A stretch of 64,000 bases of DNA. Origin: CADEED01 sp036274075 (GTDB taxonomy: Bacteria; Pseudomonadota; Gammaproteobacteria; Steroidobacterales; Steroidobacteraceae). Position numbers and translations under genes: made by a program. A model generated the notes under the pieces. That model did not search any database and was not told where the DNA came from. It saw only the letters and a list, made by a program, of their open reading frames with translations. Below, one piece after another: positions 50,900 to 59,628 of this stretch; the first letter of the stretch is position 1, and the number at the start of each line of letters is the position of its first letter. The DNA lies in contig DASUGK010000056.1 of assembly GCA_036274075.1 (NCBI GenBank), forward strand, positions 22,943 through 86,942, read 5' to 3'.

Positions 50900-52579
50900 C
50901 TACAACTCTCCCCTCTTCAACTTCTCCACCGCGAAATCCGCCGCCCTGGCGGTCAACGCCATGTAGGTCAGCGAGGGGTTCTGCGTCGGCGACGACACCA
51001 TGAACGAGCCATCCGTGACGAACAGGTTCGGCACGGCGTGCACCTGGTTGTTGCCGTTCAGCACCGAGGTCTTCGGATCGCGTCCCATGCGCGCGGTGCC
51101 CATTTCGTGGATCACGCTGCCCGGGACGATGGGATTGTTGAAGCTCTTCACGTTCTCGAGTTTCGCGGCCGTCAGCATTTCTGCCGCGTCGTCCGCCATC
51201 TGCTGCGCCATCGCGCGCTCGTTGTCGCGGTAGGTCATGGAGATGTTCAGGCGCGGAATGCCCCACTGATCCAGCTTGTCGTGCGACAGCCAGATGCGAT
51301 TGTCGTGGTACGGCAGCGTTTCGCCGTAGCCCTCGATGAAGATGTTCCACTGGCCGGGCCGCGTGATCTCGTTCTTGAAATCCGCGCCGAAATCAGCGGA
51401 GCCAACACCACGCGTCCAGTTGCCGCGCCCCGAATACACCTCGTAGCCGTAGCCTCGCTTGAATTTCTCCTCGCGAGTGGTGACGTTGCGGAAGCGCGGG
51501 ATGTACATGCTGGTGGAGCGGCGGCCCTTGTAATAGCGATCCAGGTAACCGGAGTACGTCGCCGTCGCGCCGCCACCGTTGTGGTGGTCCATGAGGTTGT
51601 GGCCGAGCTCGCCGCTGTCATTGCCCAGGCCATCCGGGAACCGTGCGCTGCGGGAGTTCAGCAGGATGCTGGTGGAATTGAGCGCCGATGCGCACAGGAA
51701 CACTACCTTGGCGAAGTACTCGGTGCTCGCGAACGTGTTGGCGTCGATGACGCGCACGCCGGTCACGCGCTGCTTCGCCTCGTCGTAGATGAGCGAATGC
51801 ACGATGCTGTCGGCCTGCAGCGTGAGATTCCCGGTCTTCTGTGCCGCCGGAAGCGTCACGCCGTTCGACGAGAAATATGCCGTGTACGGGCAGCCGCGCG
51901 CGCATTGGTTGCGGCCCTGGCATGGCCCGCGGCCATTGTGCTCGCGCGACAGCACCGCGATCGAGCTGCAGATCAAACGACGATCGGTGAATGCCTTTTC
52001 GAACTCGCGCTTGATGTGCTTCTCGAGCGCCGTCATCTCGAAGGGCGGTTGCAGGATCTGTTTCGGTAGTTGGGGCAGCCCCGGGTTCTCGCCGCTGGCG
52101 CCGATGAATTTCTCGACGTGGTCGTACCAGGGGGAGATGTCGGCGTACCGGATCGGCCAGTCGATGCCCACGCCTTCCTTGAGGTTGGCCTCGAAGTCGA
52201 GGTCGCTGAACCGGAACACGTGGCGCGCCCAGAGCAGCGACCGGCCGCCGACCTGGTAGCCGCGATACCAGTTGAACGGCTGCGCCTGTTCGTACGGGTA
52301 CTTCGTGTCGTCCACCAGGAACTGCTTGGTCGACTGGTCGTAGAGATACAGCGTCGACTGGATGGGCTGCTGCTTGCGGTCGGCATTGGTGGGCCGGTTG
52401 TTGTGCGGCAGTTCCCAGGGATCCTTGAGCGCGGTGGTGTAGTCCTCGATGTGCCGCACGTTGCGGCCGCGCTCGAGCACCAGTGTCTTGAGGCCTTTTT
52501 CGCAGAGTTCCTTGGCGGCCCAGCCGCCGGACATCCCGGAGCCGACGACGATCGCGTCGAATGTGTTCGAGGTCGCCAT
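50900..52579 (-). CDS. GMC oxidoreductase, membrane dehydrogenase large subunit
   Basis: This 559-residue FAD enzyme has the dinucleotide loop IVVGSGMSGGWAAKELCEKG, and a C-terminal GMC_oxred_C part with GSVIHEMGTARMG and NLFVTDGSFMVSSPTQNPS. Cysteines in GPCQGRNQCARGCPY recall the gluconate 2-dehydrogenase type. It oxidises an alcohol group on a sugar or polyol. It has no signal peptide of its own and shares one base (TGATG) with the upstream small-subunit gene, whose Tat signal would carry both across the membrane. The substrate is unknown. Confidence 0.9.
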   Translation of the reverse strand: MATSNTFDAIVVGSGMSGGWAAKELCEKGLKTLVLERGRNVRHIEDYTTALKDPWELPHNNRPTNADRKQQPIQSTLYLYDQSTKQFLVDDTKYPYEQAQPFNWYRGYQVGGRSLLWARHVFRFSDLDFEANLKEGVGIDWPIRYADISPWYDHVEKFIGASGENPGLPQLPKQILQPPFEMTALEKHIKREFEKAFTDRRLICSSIAVLSREHNGRGPCQGRNQCARGCPYTAYFSSNGVTLPAAQKTGNLTLQADSIVHSLIYDEAKQRVTGVRVIDANTFASTEYFAKVVFLCASALNSTSILLNSRSARFPDGLGNDSGELGHNLMDHHNGGGATATYSGYLDRYYKGRRSTSMYIPRFRNVTTREEKFKRGYGYEVYSGRGNWTRGVGSADFGADFKNEITRPGQWNIFIEGYGETLPYHDNRIWLSHDKLDQWGIPRLNISMTYRDNERAMAQQMADDAAEMLTAAKLENVKSFNNPIVPGSVIHEMGTARMGRDPKTSVLNGNNQVHAVPNLFVTDGSFMVSSPTQNPSLTYMALTARAADFAVEKLKRGEL

Positions 52580-53094
52580 CAGATTGCCCACGCCTTCTGG
52601 TTGGGCTGCAGCGGCAGGTCTCCCTTGAAGCCACCGGGAATCTTTTCGTACGCCAGCGCCTGCGTCGCGCCGATCTCGGAGAGGAAGTAACCAGTCATGG
52701 TGTAGTCCTTCAGGATCTTGAAGAACGACGAGTCGTAGTCGAGCTCGATGTCCTGCGCGGCACGGGCCTTGAGCGCGGCCACCTGCGCATCCGGCTTGCG
52801 GCGCTGGATGCCAGCCAGCGATTTCAAGCCGGCGCGAAAGGTCTGCTGTGCCTTGGGACTGGCGCAGGCGGGAATCGCGAGGTCGATGAAGTAATGCGTG
52901 TCGGCCGCGGAAGCGGCCGGAGAATCCGTGGCAGGCAAGATCAGGTCCACCAGCGTGCGCAGGGTTCGCATCTCGCTGTCGCCGAAGTAGCTGGCCTTGC
53001 GGGGCGCCTCGGCAAAGGCGGTCAACACCTGCCCCAGTGCCGCCGACCCCATCAGCACGGATGCTCCTCGCAAAAACGCGCGGCGATCGTTCAT
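52579..53094 (-). CDS. Gluconate 2-dehydrogenase subunit 3-like, Tat-targeted
   Basis: The 171-residue protein begins NDRRAFLRGASVLMGSAALG, a twin-arginine signal. It has the subunit-3 pattern EMRTLRTLVDLILPATDSPA and YFIDLAIPACASPKAQQTF. In such dehydrogenases the small subunit hitch-hikes the folded GMC subunit through the Tat pore. The ATG at 53094 has GGAGAG upstream. A cytochrome c subunit, often the third gene, is absent here. Confidence 0.9.
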   Translation of the reverse strand: MNDRRAFLRGASVLMGSAALGQVLTAFAEAPRKASYFGDSEMRTLRTLVDLILPATDSPAASAADTHYFIDLAIPACASPKAQQTFRAGLKSLAGIQRRKPDAQVAALKARAAQDIELDYDSSFFKILKDYTMTGYFLSEIGATQALAYEKIPGGFKGDLPLQPNQKAWAI

Positions 53095-53171
53095 GTCCTC
53101 TCCCCTTCGATTGGAACGTCGACGCCGTATGTTAGTCACAACTGCCGAACACAGGCCAGTTGTGCCGGCAT

Positions 53172-53393
53172 TCACTCGTTCTTGCGGGCTCCCCGCACGT
53201 TCATCACGAAAAGGCCGACCTGCAGCGCGATCAGCGCCCAGGCGCGCGCGTGCAACGCCCACGCGATCCACAACACATTGCTCAGGATGAACCACCAGAA
53301 GCCGGCCTCGCGCCGGGACTTCTGGCGCGAAGCGACCAGCCACGCGGCGAGCAGTGTCACCGCCATGGCCGGCCACTGGATGAGGTCAGCCAC
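53172..53393 (-). CDS. Small membrane protein (73 residues)
   Basis: Three short hydrophobic segments (PAMAVTLLAAWLVA, GFWWFILSNVLWIAWALHA, AWALIALQVGLFVMNVRG) with a LSN-LW-AW-A-ALI-LQ-NVRG pattern mark a small conserved membrane protein of a type often labelled hypothetical, distantly PnuC-like. It overlaps the VOC gene by eight bases. Function unknown. Confidence 0.7.
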   Translation of the reverse strand: MADLIQWPAMAVTLLAAWLVASRQKSRREAGFWWFILSNVLWIAWALHARAWALIALQVGLFVMNVRGARKNE

Positions 53394-53880
53394 GATACGC
53401 GCGCTCGAGCGCCGCGATGTCGAGTTTTCCCATCTTCAGGAGCGCTGCCATGGCGCGCTCGGATTTCTCGTTCGGGTCGCCGAACCACTCCACCATCTGC
53501 TTCGGCACCACCTGCCACGACAGGCCGTACTTGTCCTTGAGCCAGCCGCACACATGCGACTTGGGATCGCCGCCGGCCGTGAGCCTGTCCCAGTAGTAAT
53601 CGAGCTCCTTCTGGTCGTCGACGTAGATCTGCAGCGAGACGGCCTCGTTGAACTTGAAGATGGGACCACCGTTGAGCGCGGTGAAGGACTGGCCGGCGAG
53701 CTCGAACTGCACGGTCAACACGGTGCCGGGCTTCTGCTGGTGCGTCTCGAAGCCCTCCTTGCCGTAGCGCGCGATCTTGCCGATCTTCGAATTCGGGAAG
53801 ATGCCGGTGTAATAGCGCGCGGCCTCTTCAGCCTCGCTGGCAAACCACAGGCAGGGCACGATTTTCTGGCTGAATTGCAT
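53386..53880 (-). CDS. VOC-superfamily PhnB-like protein
   Basis: The 164-residue protein has the VOC/PhnB pattern KIVPCLWFASEAEEAARYYT, GPIFKFNEAVSLQIYVDDQ and WLKDKYGLSWQVVPKQM. Such proteins are annotated as 3-demethylubiquinone methyltransferase-like, but they are glyoxalase-fold proteins of unknown activity. The ATG at 53880 begins QFSQKIVPCLWFA; the open frame upstream belongs to the sugar-porter gene's opposite reading. It lies 115 bases after that gene. Confidence 0.88.
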   Translation of the reverse strand: MQFSQKIVPCLWFASEAEEAARYYTGIFPNSKIGKIARYGKEGFETHQQKPGTVLTVQFELAGQSFTALNGGPIFKFNEAVSLQIYVDDQKELDYYWDRLTAGGDPKSHVCGWLKDKYGLSWQVVPKQMVEWFGDPNEKSERAMAALLKMGKLDIAALERAYRG

Positions 53881-53995
53881 GGTGTCACTCCGTTCTTGGG
53901 GATCGCGCTCAATGGCCGAACGGGCCGCGGCCAGATCGACATTCCACGGAAGGTATTTTGCCGGGCGCATGCCGGCAATCGGACGGCGCTGACGG

Positions 53996-55387
53996 CTACT
54001 GCTGGCGAACCAGCGATTCCTCGAGCTGCTCGAGGCTTCGCCCTCGGGTCTCGGGAAGGATGCGCGCCAGCACCACGACGCCGAGGATCGCGAACAGCCC
54101 ATAGATCAGGAACGTGCTGGCGCCGCCGAGATGCTCCAGTTGCCACGGGAAAACCAGCTGCGCCACCACGCACACCAGTGAATTCACCAGGCCCACGCAG
54201 GAAATGGCGAGCGCGCGCACGCGGTTCGGAAAGATCTCCGACAGCAGCACCCACATCACGGGTCCGAGCGACATGGCGAAACTTGCGATGAATGCCAGCA
54301 GGCCGATGAGCACGAGGATGGGATCGAGCGCCCCGCCCGCCGCCCTGAAACCGTACGCCGTGAGCAGTAGTGAGGCCGCCATCGCCGCGGTCCCGAAGAT
54401 CAGCAGCGGCCGCCGCCCGACGCGGTCGATGAGCAGCAACGCGACGATGGTGGACAACAGGTTGACGATGCCCAGCAGCACGGTCTGCATGAACGAGGTC
54501 TCCAAATCCGCGCCGGTGCTCTTGAAGACGATGGTGGCGTAGGCGAGCACCGAATTGATGCCGGTGATCTGCTGCACGACGCCGACCACCAGGCCGATGG
54601 CCAGCACCGCACGCAACTGCGGCACCCACAGGTCGCGCAGCCGGGCGTCGCTCTTGCCGGATTCGTGCGACAACGAAGCGCGTACTTCGGCGAGCTCGGT
54701 TTCGGCGGCCTCGGTTCCATGGGCGCCTTGCAGGATGTGCCTGGCGGCGTCAAACCGGCCATGCATCGCGAGCCAGCGCGGACTTTCCGGAACCCAGAGC
54801 AGCGCGAACAGGTAGAGCAGCCCCGGGAACACACCCAGGCCCAGCATCCAGCGCCAGTTCCATTCGGCGAGATGCAGTGTTGCCAGCCACGCCAGGTCGA
54901 AGTCCTCGAGCCGTATGATGGCGTAGTTGGACGTGAACGCCAGCGCAGTGCCGAACACGATGAACAACTGGCTGAAGGTCACCATGCGCCCGCGCAGCGC
55001 GGGCGGCGATATTTCCGCGATGTACATGGGCCCGGCGACCAGCACCGCACCGACGCCAAAACCACTGAGCATGCGTCCGACGATGAGCATGGTGAGGTTG
55101 TTCGCGACCGACGCCACCAGTGCCGATGCGATGAACACCACGGCCGCGGCGCGCAACACGGTGCGTCGACCGAACCGGTCGGCCAGGGGGCCGGCGAAGA
55201 AGATGGCGATCGTGGCGGTGATGGTGTGCGAGGACGTGGTCCAGCCGAGCTCGAGTTCCGTGAGCGCGAACTGGCTCTTCACGAACACCAATGCGCCCGT
55301 GAACAGCGAGCCGTCGAAGCCCATGAGAAAGCCGCTGAGCGCGACGATCAGGATCGTGCCGATCGGGGACGTGACCCCCTTGCCCAT
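53996..55387 (-). CDS. MFS sugar porter (XylE/GLUT family)
   Basis: The 463-residue transporter has twelve helices and the sugar-porter signatures DRFGRRTVLRAAA, VPESPRWLAMHGR, QQITGINSVLAYATIVFKS and the final PETRGRSLEQLE. It imports a monosaccharide or short sugar across the inner membrane, probably with protons. The ATG shares one base with the LacI stop codon (TGATG). It ends the TonB receptor-halogenase-LacI operon, as expected for inner-membrane uptake of what the receptor brings in. Confidence 0.93.
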   Translation of the reverse strand: MGKGVTSPIGTILIVALSGFLMGFDGSLFTGALVFVKSQFALTELELGWTTSSHTITATIAIFFAGPLADRFGRRTVLRAAAVVFIASALVASVANNLTMLIVGRMLSGFGVGAVLVAGPMYIAEISPPALRGRMVTFSQLFIVFGTALAFTSNYAIIRLEDFDLAWLATLHLAEWNWRWMLGLGVFPGLLYLFALLWVPESPRWLAMHGRFDAARHILQGAHGTEAAETELAEVRASLSHESGKSDARLRDLWVPQLRAVLAIGLVVGVVQQITGINSVLAYATIVFKSTGADLETSFMQTVLLGIVNLLSTIVALLLIDRVGRRPLLIFGTAAMAASLLLTAYGFRAAGGALDPILVLIGLLAFIASFAMSLGPVMWVLLSEIFPNRVRALAISCVGLVNSLVCVVAQLVFPWQLEHLGGASTFLIYGLFAILGVVVLARILPETRGRSLEQLEESLVRQQ

Positions 55388-56382
55388 CAGGCGCGCGCCA
55401 CGGAATCACGCTCGACGAGAATGGGTTCGAACACCTGCTGCACGTCTTGCGGCTGGTCGTAGACGTTCTTGAGCACCCAGCGTGCCGCCATGGTGCCCAT
55501 GTCGGCGATGGGATAGTGGATGGTGGTGAGTTTCGGATACACGTAGCGCGAGATCGGCGCATCGTCGAAGCCGACGATCGACAACTCGCGTGGCAGCTCG
55601 AGCCCGCGCTCGTGCGCGGCGGCCATGGCGCCCGCGGCCATTTCGTCGTTGGCGCAGACCACCGCGGTGAACGGAATGCCCTTGGCGAACAGCGCGTTCA
55701 GAGCGTCCTGTCCGCCGGTCTCGTGGTAGTCACCCTCGTGCAACAGGCGCTCGTCGAATTTCACGCCGGCCTCGGCCAGCGCGCGCTTGTGCCCCGCGAG
55801 GCGCTGCCTGGCGTCCACCCAGTCGAGCGGGCCCGAGATGTACGCGATGCGCTTGTGCTTGCGCTTGAGCAGCGACTGCGTGGCCAAGTAGCCACCCAGC
55901 TCGTTGTTCAGGCTGAAGCAGTGGTCGGAGAGCCCGCGCACCTTGCGGTTCATGACCACCAGCGGCGTGGTGTTGTGGTCGTGGTCGACCAGGAACTTGT
56001 CCGGCAGCCGTTCCACGTGGACGATGAGCGCATCGCAGTTGCGGTTCACGAGGAAACGGATCGCCTCGCGCTCCTGCTCCTCCTTGCTGTGGCCGGCCGC
56101 CACCAGCACGAACTTGCCGGCCGCCTTGAGCGTCTGCTCGATGGCCGACAGCATCGCGCCGAAGAACGGGCCGTGCAGCTCGGAGACCAGCACGCCCACG
56201 GCATTGGAGCTGCGCGTCGCCAGCGACTGCGCGATCGAATTCGGGCGATAACCCAGCTCGCGCATGGCCTCCAGCACGCGCTGGCGCGTCTTGTCGCTGA
56301 CCTTGGCGCCGGGATTGATGACGCGCGATACCGTGGCCAGCGATACGCCGGCGAGCTCCGCCACTTCGTAGATGTTCGCCAT
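55387..56382 (-). CDS. LacI-family transcriptional repressor
   Basis: This 331-residue regulator has the LacI headpiece NIYEVAELAGVSLATVSRVI, the hinge RPNSIAQSLATRSSNAVGVL and a sugar-binding periplasmic-binding-protein-like domain (FGAMLSAIEQTLKAAGKF to VGFDDAPISRYVYP). It probably represses this operon until its sugar is present. It starts six bases after the halogenase stop. No operator could be seen, as the promoter is outside the window. Confidence 0.94.
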   Translation of the reverse strand: MANIYEVAELAGVSLATVSRVINPGAKVSDKTRQRVLEAMRELGYRPNSIAQSLATRSSNAVGVLVSELHGPFFGAMLSAIEQTLKAAGKFVLVAAGHSKEEQEREAIRFLVNRNCDALIVHVERLPDKFLVDHDHNTTPLVVMNRKVRGLSDHCFSLNNELGGYLATQSLLKRKHKRIAYISGPLDWVDARQRLAGHKRALAEAGVKFDERLLHEGDYHETGGQDALNALFAKGIPFTAVVCANDEMAAGAMAAAHERGLELPRELSIVGFDDAPISRYVYPKLTTIHYPIADMGTMAARWVLKNVYDQPQDVQQVFEPILVERDSVARA

Positions 56383-56388
56383 GTACGG

Positions 56389-57927
56389 TTACCCCGGCAT
56401 CGCGCCCGGGGGCGGTGCCTTGCAGTATTGTTCCACGTAGGCCTGGTGCGCAGGTAGTTGGGCCACGGTCTTCTCGACCGAACTGCGGATACCGTTCAAG
56501 AAGTGCGACAACTCTTCGTCTCCCATGAGATCGGCCACGGGGTGATGCTGCTTCGGCTCGATGCCCTGCCCCAGCATCACCTGGATCCATGAATTCTCGG
56601 CAAACAGTTCGTTCGGCACGCGGAACACGCGGCCGGTTTCGCGGAACAGCTCCATGCGGTGCCGCAGCGTGCCGGGGATTTCCATGCTGCGGCAGCTGCG
56701 CCAGAACGGCGTGTCCTGGCGGCGCGTCACGTGGTAGTGCAGCACGATGAAATCGCGGATGTGCTCCAGCTCGTGGTTGGTCTGGTTGTTGTACTCGTCG
56801 ATGTCCGACGGGTTGATGCCGTCGCGCGGGAACATCTGCATGAGCCGGATGATGCCGCGCTGGATCAGGTGGATGCTGGTCGACTCGAGCGGCTCGATGA
56901 AGCCGCTGGACAGGCCGATCGCCACGCAGTTGCGCCGCCAGGCCTGCCGGCGCTGTCCCGGCCGGAACTTGATGATGCGCGGCTCGAACAGCGGCGTGCC
57001 TTCGATATTGGCCAGCAGTTCCTTCTTCGCCATGTCGTCGGCCAGGTAGCGGCTGCAATACACCATGCCGTTGCCGACGCGATGCTGCAGCGGAATGCGC
57101 CACTGCCAGCCGGCGTCGCGCGCGATCGAGCGCGTGTAGGGAATGGCCGGGCCCAGCTTCTCGGTCTGCACCGCGGCGGCGCTGTCGCAGAACAGGTAGT
57201 GAGACCAGTCCTCGTAGCCCACGTGCAGCGCCTTGTCGATGAGCAGCCCGCGAAAGCCGGTGCAATCGATGAACAGGTCGCCCTCGAGCAAGTCACCCGA
57301 ATCCAGCCGTATCGACTCGATGTTTCCGGAGGTCTCGCCGACCTTCACGTCGACGATTTTCCCCTCGATGCGCCTGACGCCAAATCCTTCGGCGAACTTG
57401 CGCAGGAACTTGGCGTACAGGCCCGCGTCGATGTGGAACGCGTAATTCATGCCGCCGCGCGGCAGGTGCGCGAAGCGGCTTTCCAGCGAGGCGCGCAGTT
57501 CCAGGCAATAGTCGCCGTAATCCGAGGCCAGCTTGCGCTCGCGGCCCTTGAGCCAGAAATGCTGGAAGCCCGCGGTCCAGTGATCCTTGCCCGTCACGCC
57601 GAAGGAATGGATGTAGTTTTCGCCGGGCGCGCGCCAGTTCTCGAAGCCGATGCCGAGCTTGAACGTGGCCTGCGTCGCGGCCATGAATTCCTGCTCGTTG
57701 ATCTCGAGCAGCCGATGGAACGTGAGCAGCGTGGGAATGGTGGCCTCGCCCACGCCCACCGTGCCGATTTCCTCGGACTCCACCAGCTTGATGTCGAGCA
57801 CCCGGCCCAATGTCTTCGAGAGCGCGGCCGCCACCATCCAGCCCGCGGTGCCGCCGCCGGCGATGACGATGCGGCGCACGCCGCGGCCATTGTGGTTCAT
57901 TGCAGTCACGCCGGATCCGTTCCTCAT
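56389..57927 (-). CDS. Flavin-dependent tryptophan-halogenase-like protein 1
   Basis: The 512-residue protein has the FAD loop GGGTAGW (about 24-30), the conserved lysine of halogenases in ATFKLGIGFENW (about K90), and the diagnostic W-x-W-x-I-P in GWQWRIPLQHRVGNG. Family enzymes halogenate aromatic rings using reduced flavin and a halide. Members beside TonB receptors have no proven natural substrate. The start overlaps the cupin-like stop codon by four bases. LacI follows. Confidence 0.92.
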   Translation of the reverse strand: MRNGSGVTAMNHNGRGVRRIVIAGGGTAGWMVAAALSKTLGRVLDIKLVESEEIGTVGVGEATIPTLLTFHRLLEINEQEFMAATQATFKLGIGFENWRAPGENYIHSFGVTGKDHWTAGFQHFWLKGRERKLASDYGDYCLELRASLESRFAHLPRGGMNYAFHIDAGLYAKFLRKFAEGFGVRRIEGKIVDVKVGETSGNIESIRLDSGDLLEGDLFIDCTGFRGLLIDKALHVGYEDWSHYLFCDSAAAVQTEKLGPAIPYTRSIARDAGWQWRIPLQHRVGNGMVYCSRYLADDMAKKELLANIEGTPLFEPRIIKFRPGQRRQAWRRNCVAIGLSSGFIEPLESTSIHLIQRGIIRLMQMFPRDGINPSDIDEYNNQTNHELEHIRDFIVLHYHVTRRQDTPFWRSCRSMEIPGTLRHRMELFRETGRVFRVPNELFAENSWIQVMLGQGIEPKQHHPVADLMGDEELSHFLNGIRSSVEKTVAQLPAHQAYVEQYCKAPPPGAMPG

Positions 57928-58937
57928 CGATTGAGCCGCGACAGCAGCCGCGCACGCACGTCACGAACCATGTCGTCGCTCAGGTTTCCCAGCAGGCGGC
58001 GCGCCTCCTCCGGGAGGTGCGCCGAGGTGTTCGCGTCGGCATCGAACACGTAGTGGTTGAACAGGTTCTTCCACGCGGCCCGCTGCGCGGGCGGCAGGTC
58101 GCGCACCGACATGATGGCCAGCATCAACGCCGAGATCGGCGAGTCCATGTACGCAGGAGACTGGCGCCACCAGTAGTTGATCAGGACATTCAGCGGATCC
58201 AGCGACTCGATGTGATGCCACCACATGCTGGGAATGAAAATCGCATCACCCGGGCCGAGCACGGACATGCGCGCCGCCTGTTCCGCCTGCGCGAATCTTG
58301 GATAACGCGCGTAGTCCGGGTTGGCGAAGTCCACCATGCTGATGGGCTGTCCCGCGGGATTGAAATCGAGCGGACCGATGTACAGGTTCGCGAGCTGTTC
58401 GGGTGGGAACAGCGTGAAGCGCCGGTGCCCGGCAGCCACGCAGGCCAGGTTGTCGGGCAGGTCGTTGTGGGCCGCGATGCGGCTGCGATTGCCGACCCAG
58501 ATGCTGATGAGCGGCTTGCGCGGGCCGAGGTCGACGTGGTTCTGCTCGTGGAATCCCGGCAATGCCGCGGTGAGCGTGGTCGAGCCGACGTACAGAGAAC
58601 CGCCCGGCGTGGCGCCTGCGGGCTGGCCCAGTTCGTTCAGCACCGCGTCGAGACGCCGCCGCTCACTGCTGAAATTGAAGCCGGTGAGATCCTCGTTGTA
58701 GAAGAAGCGGCCCTCGATGCGCGGCGGCCCCAGCAGCGCCACCACCGCGGCGTCGCGGCAGAACCCGAGCATGTAGCGGATCGCCGCCTGGTCCGACTCG
58801 AGCGCCGCGCGCACCATCGGCCAACGGGAGACGAGGCCGCGCAGCACCACGGGCTCGGTGGAGGTGAGCAGTTCGTCCGGCAACGCGCCCGCATCGAGGC
58901 CCCGGACTTCGCGGATGTTGTCAGCGGTCGGCAGCAT
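57924..58937 (-). CDS. Cupin-like (JmjC-type) protein of halogenase loci
   Basis: The 337-residue protein is a cupin_8 member with an iron-type site in AAHNDLPDNLACVAAG (H-x-D) and IPSMWWHHIESLD (His). Such proteins may be Fe(II)/2-oxoglutarate hydroxylases, though the activity here is unproven. They recur beside SapC and tryptophan-halogenase genes in Xanthomonas and Caulobacter relatives. It overlaps the SapC gene by 17 bases and the halogenase-1 gene by four. Confidence 0.9.
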   Translation of the reverse strand: MLPTADNIREVRGLDAGALPDELLTSTEPVVLRGLVSRWPMVRAALESDQAAIRYMLGFCRDAAVVALLGPPRIEGRFFYNEDLTGFNFSSERRRLDAVLNELGQPAGATPGGSLYVGSTTLTAALPGFHEQNHVDLGPRKPLISIWVGNRSRIAAHNDLPDNLACVAAGHRRFTLFPPEQLANLYIGPLDFNPAGQPISMVDFANPDYARYPRFAQAEQAARMSVLGPGDAIFIPSMWWHHIESLDPLNVLINYWWRQSPAYMDSPISALMLAIMSVRDLPPAQRAAWKNLFNHYVFDADANTSAHLPEEARRLLGNLSDDMVRDVRARLLSRLNR

Positions 58938-59628
58938 TCAGCCTGCTGGCGCGCTCTATGAGCCCGCGGAAGTTGGAGAACGAGGCGATCACCATGTAGA
59001 TAGGCTGGAGGTAGCCGCGTTCGTGCAGCTTGCCGAGGGCCGCGCCATCGAGCTTGGCGAGCCGTTCCTCCTGGATGGTGTAGAAGCCGGAGAACCGGTG
59101 CTGCGCGCCATCCTTGAACTGGATGTCGATCACGAAGGACTCGAGCAGGTTGTGCTCGAGCAGCGCGGCAATGAAGCCCGGCGTGGCCTCGATGCCCTGG
59201 TCCAGCGAGCCGAGCACGCCGGTGATGTGTTCCAGGTATTCCGTGTTGCCGCCATGCTCGAGGAAGATGCGTTCGCCCTCGGTCTGGCTGACGCGCGGGC
59301 TGTCGAGGTCGATGTGCACCACCTTGCCATGCGGCGCCTGGCCGATCAGGAACGGCAGGCGCTCCATCATCAGCGGCACGTACAGGGCGTCCCACTTGTC
59401 GCCGTCGAGGAAGAGGTTCTGCTTTTCCCGGAAACCGAACAGCGCCAGCGGCGTGAAGGTGCCGTCGTTCGCCTTGCCGAACACGATGGGGAAATGCGCC
59501 TGGACGTTGCGGAACTCGGCCGGGAACGTGAGCGTGTACATCACGTCCTCGCCGAACCGGGCTCCGCGCCCGGTGATGACGCGCAGGTCGCGATGTTCGA
59601 CATTGTTCAGATGGGCGTGCTTGGTCAT
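58921..59628 (-). CDS. SapC-family protein
   Basis: The 235-residue protein has the SapC pattern FPAEFRNVQAHFPIVFGKAN, FLDGDKWDALYVPLMMERLP and QEERLAKLDGAALGKLHERG. SapC proteins were named from Campylobacter S-layer work, but in these loci their role is unknown and the protein has no signal peptide. It overlaps the second halogenase gene by four bases, and the cupin-like gene. Confidence 0.92.
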   Translation of the reverse strand: MTKHAHLNNVEHRDLRVITGRGARFGEDVMYTLTFPAEFRNVQAHFPIVFGKANDGTFTPLALFGFREKQNLFLDGDKWDALYVPLMMERLPFLIGQAPHGKVVHIDLDSPRVSQTEGERIFLEHGGNTEYLEHITGVLGSLDQGIEATPGFIAALLEHNLLESFVIDIQFKDGAQHRFSGFYTIQEERLAKLDGAALGKLHERGYLQPIYMVIASFSNFRGLIERASRLNAADR

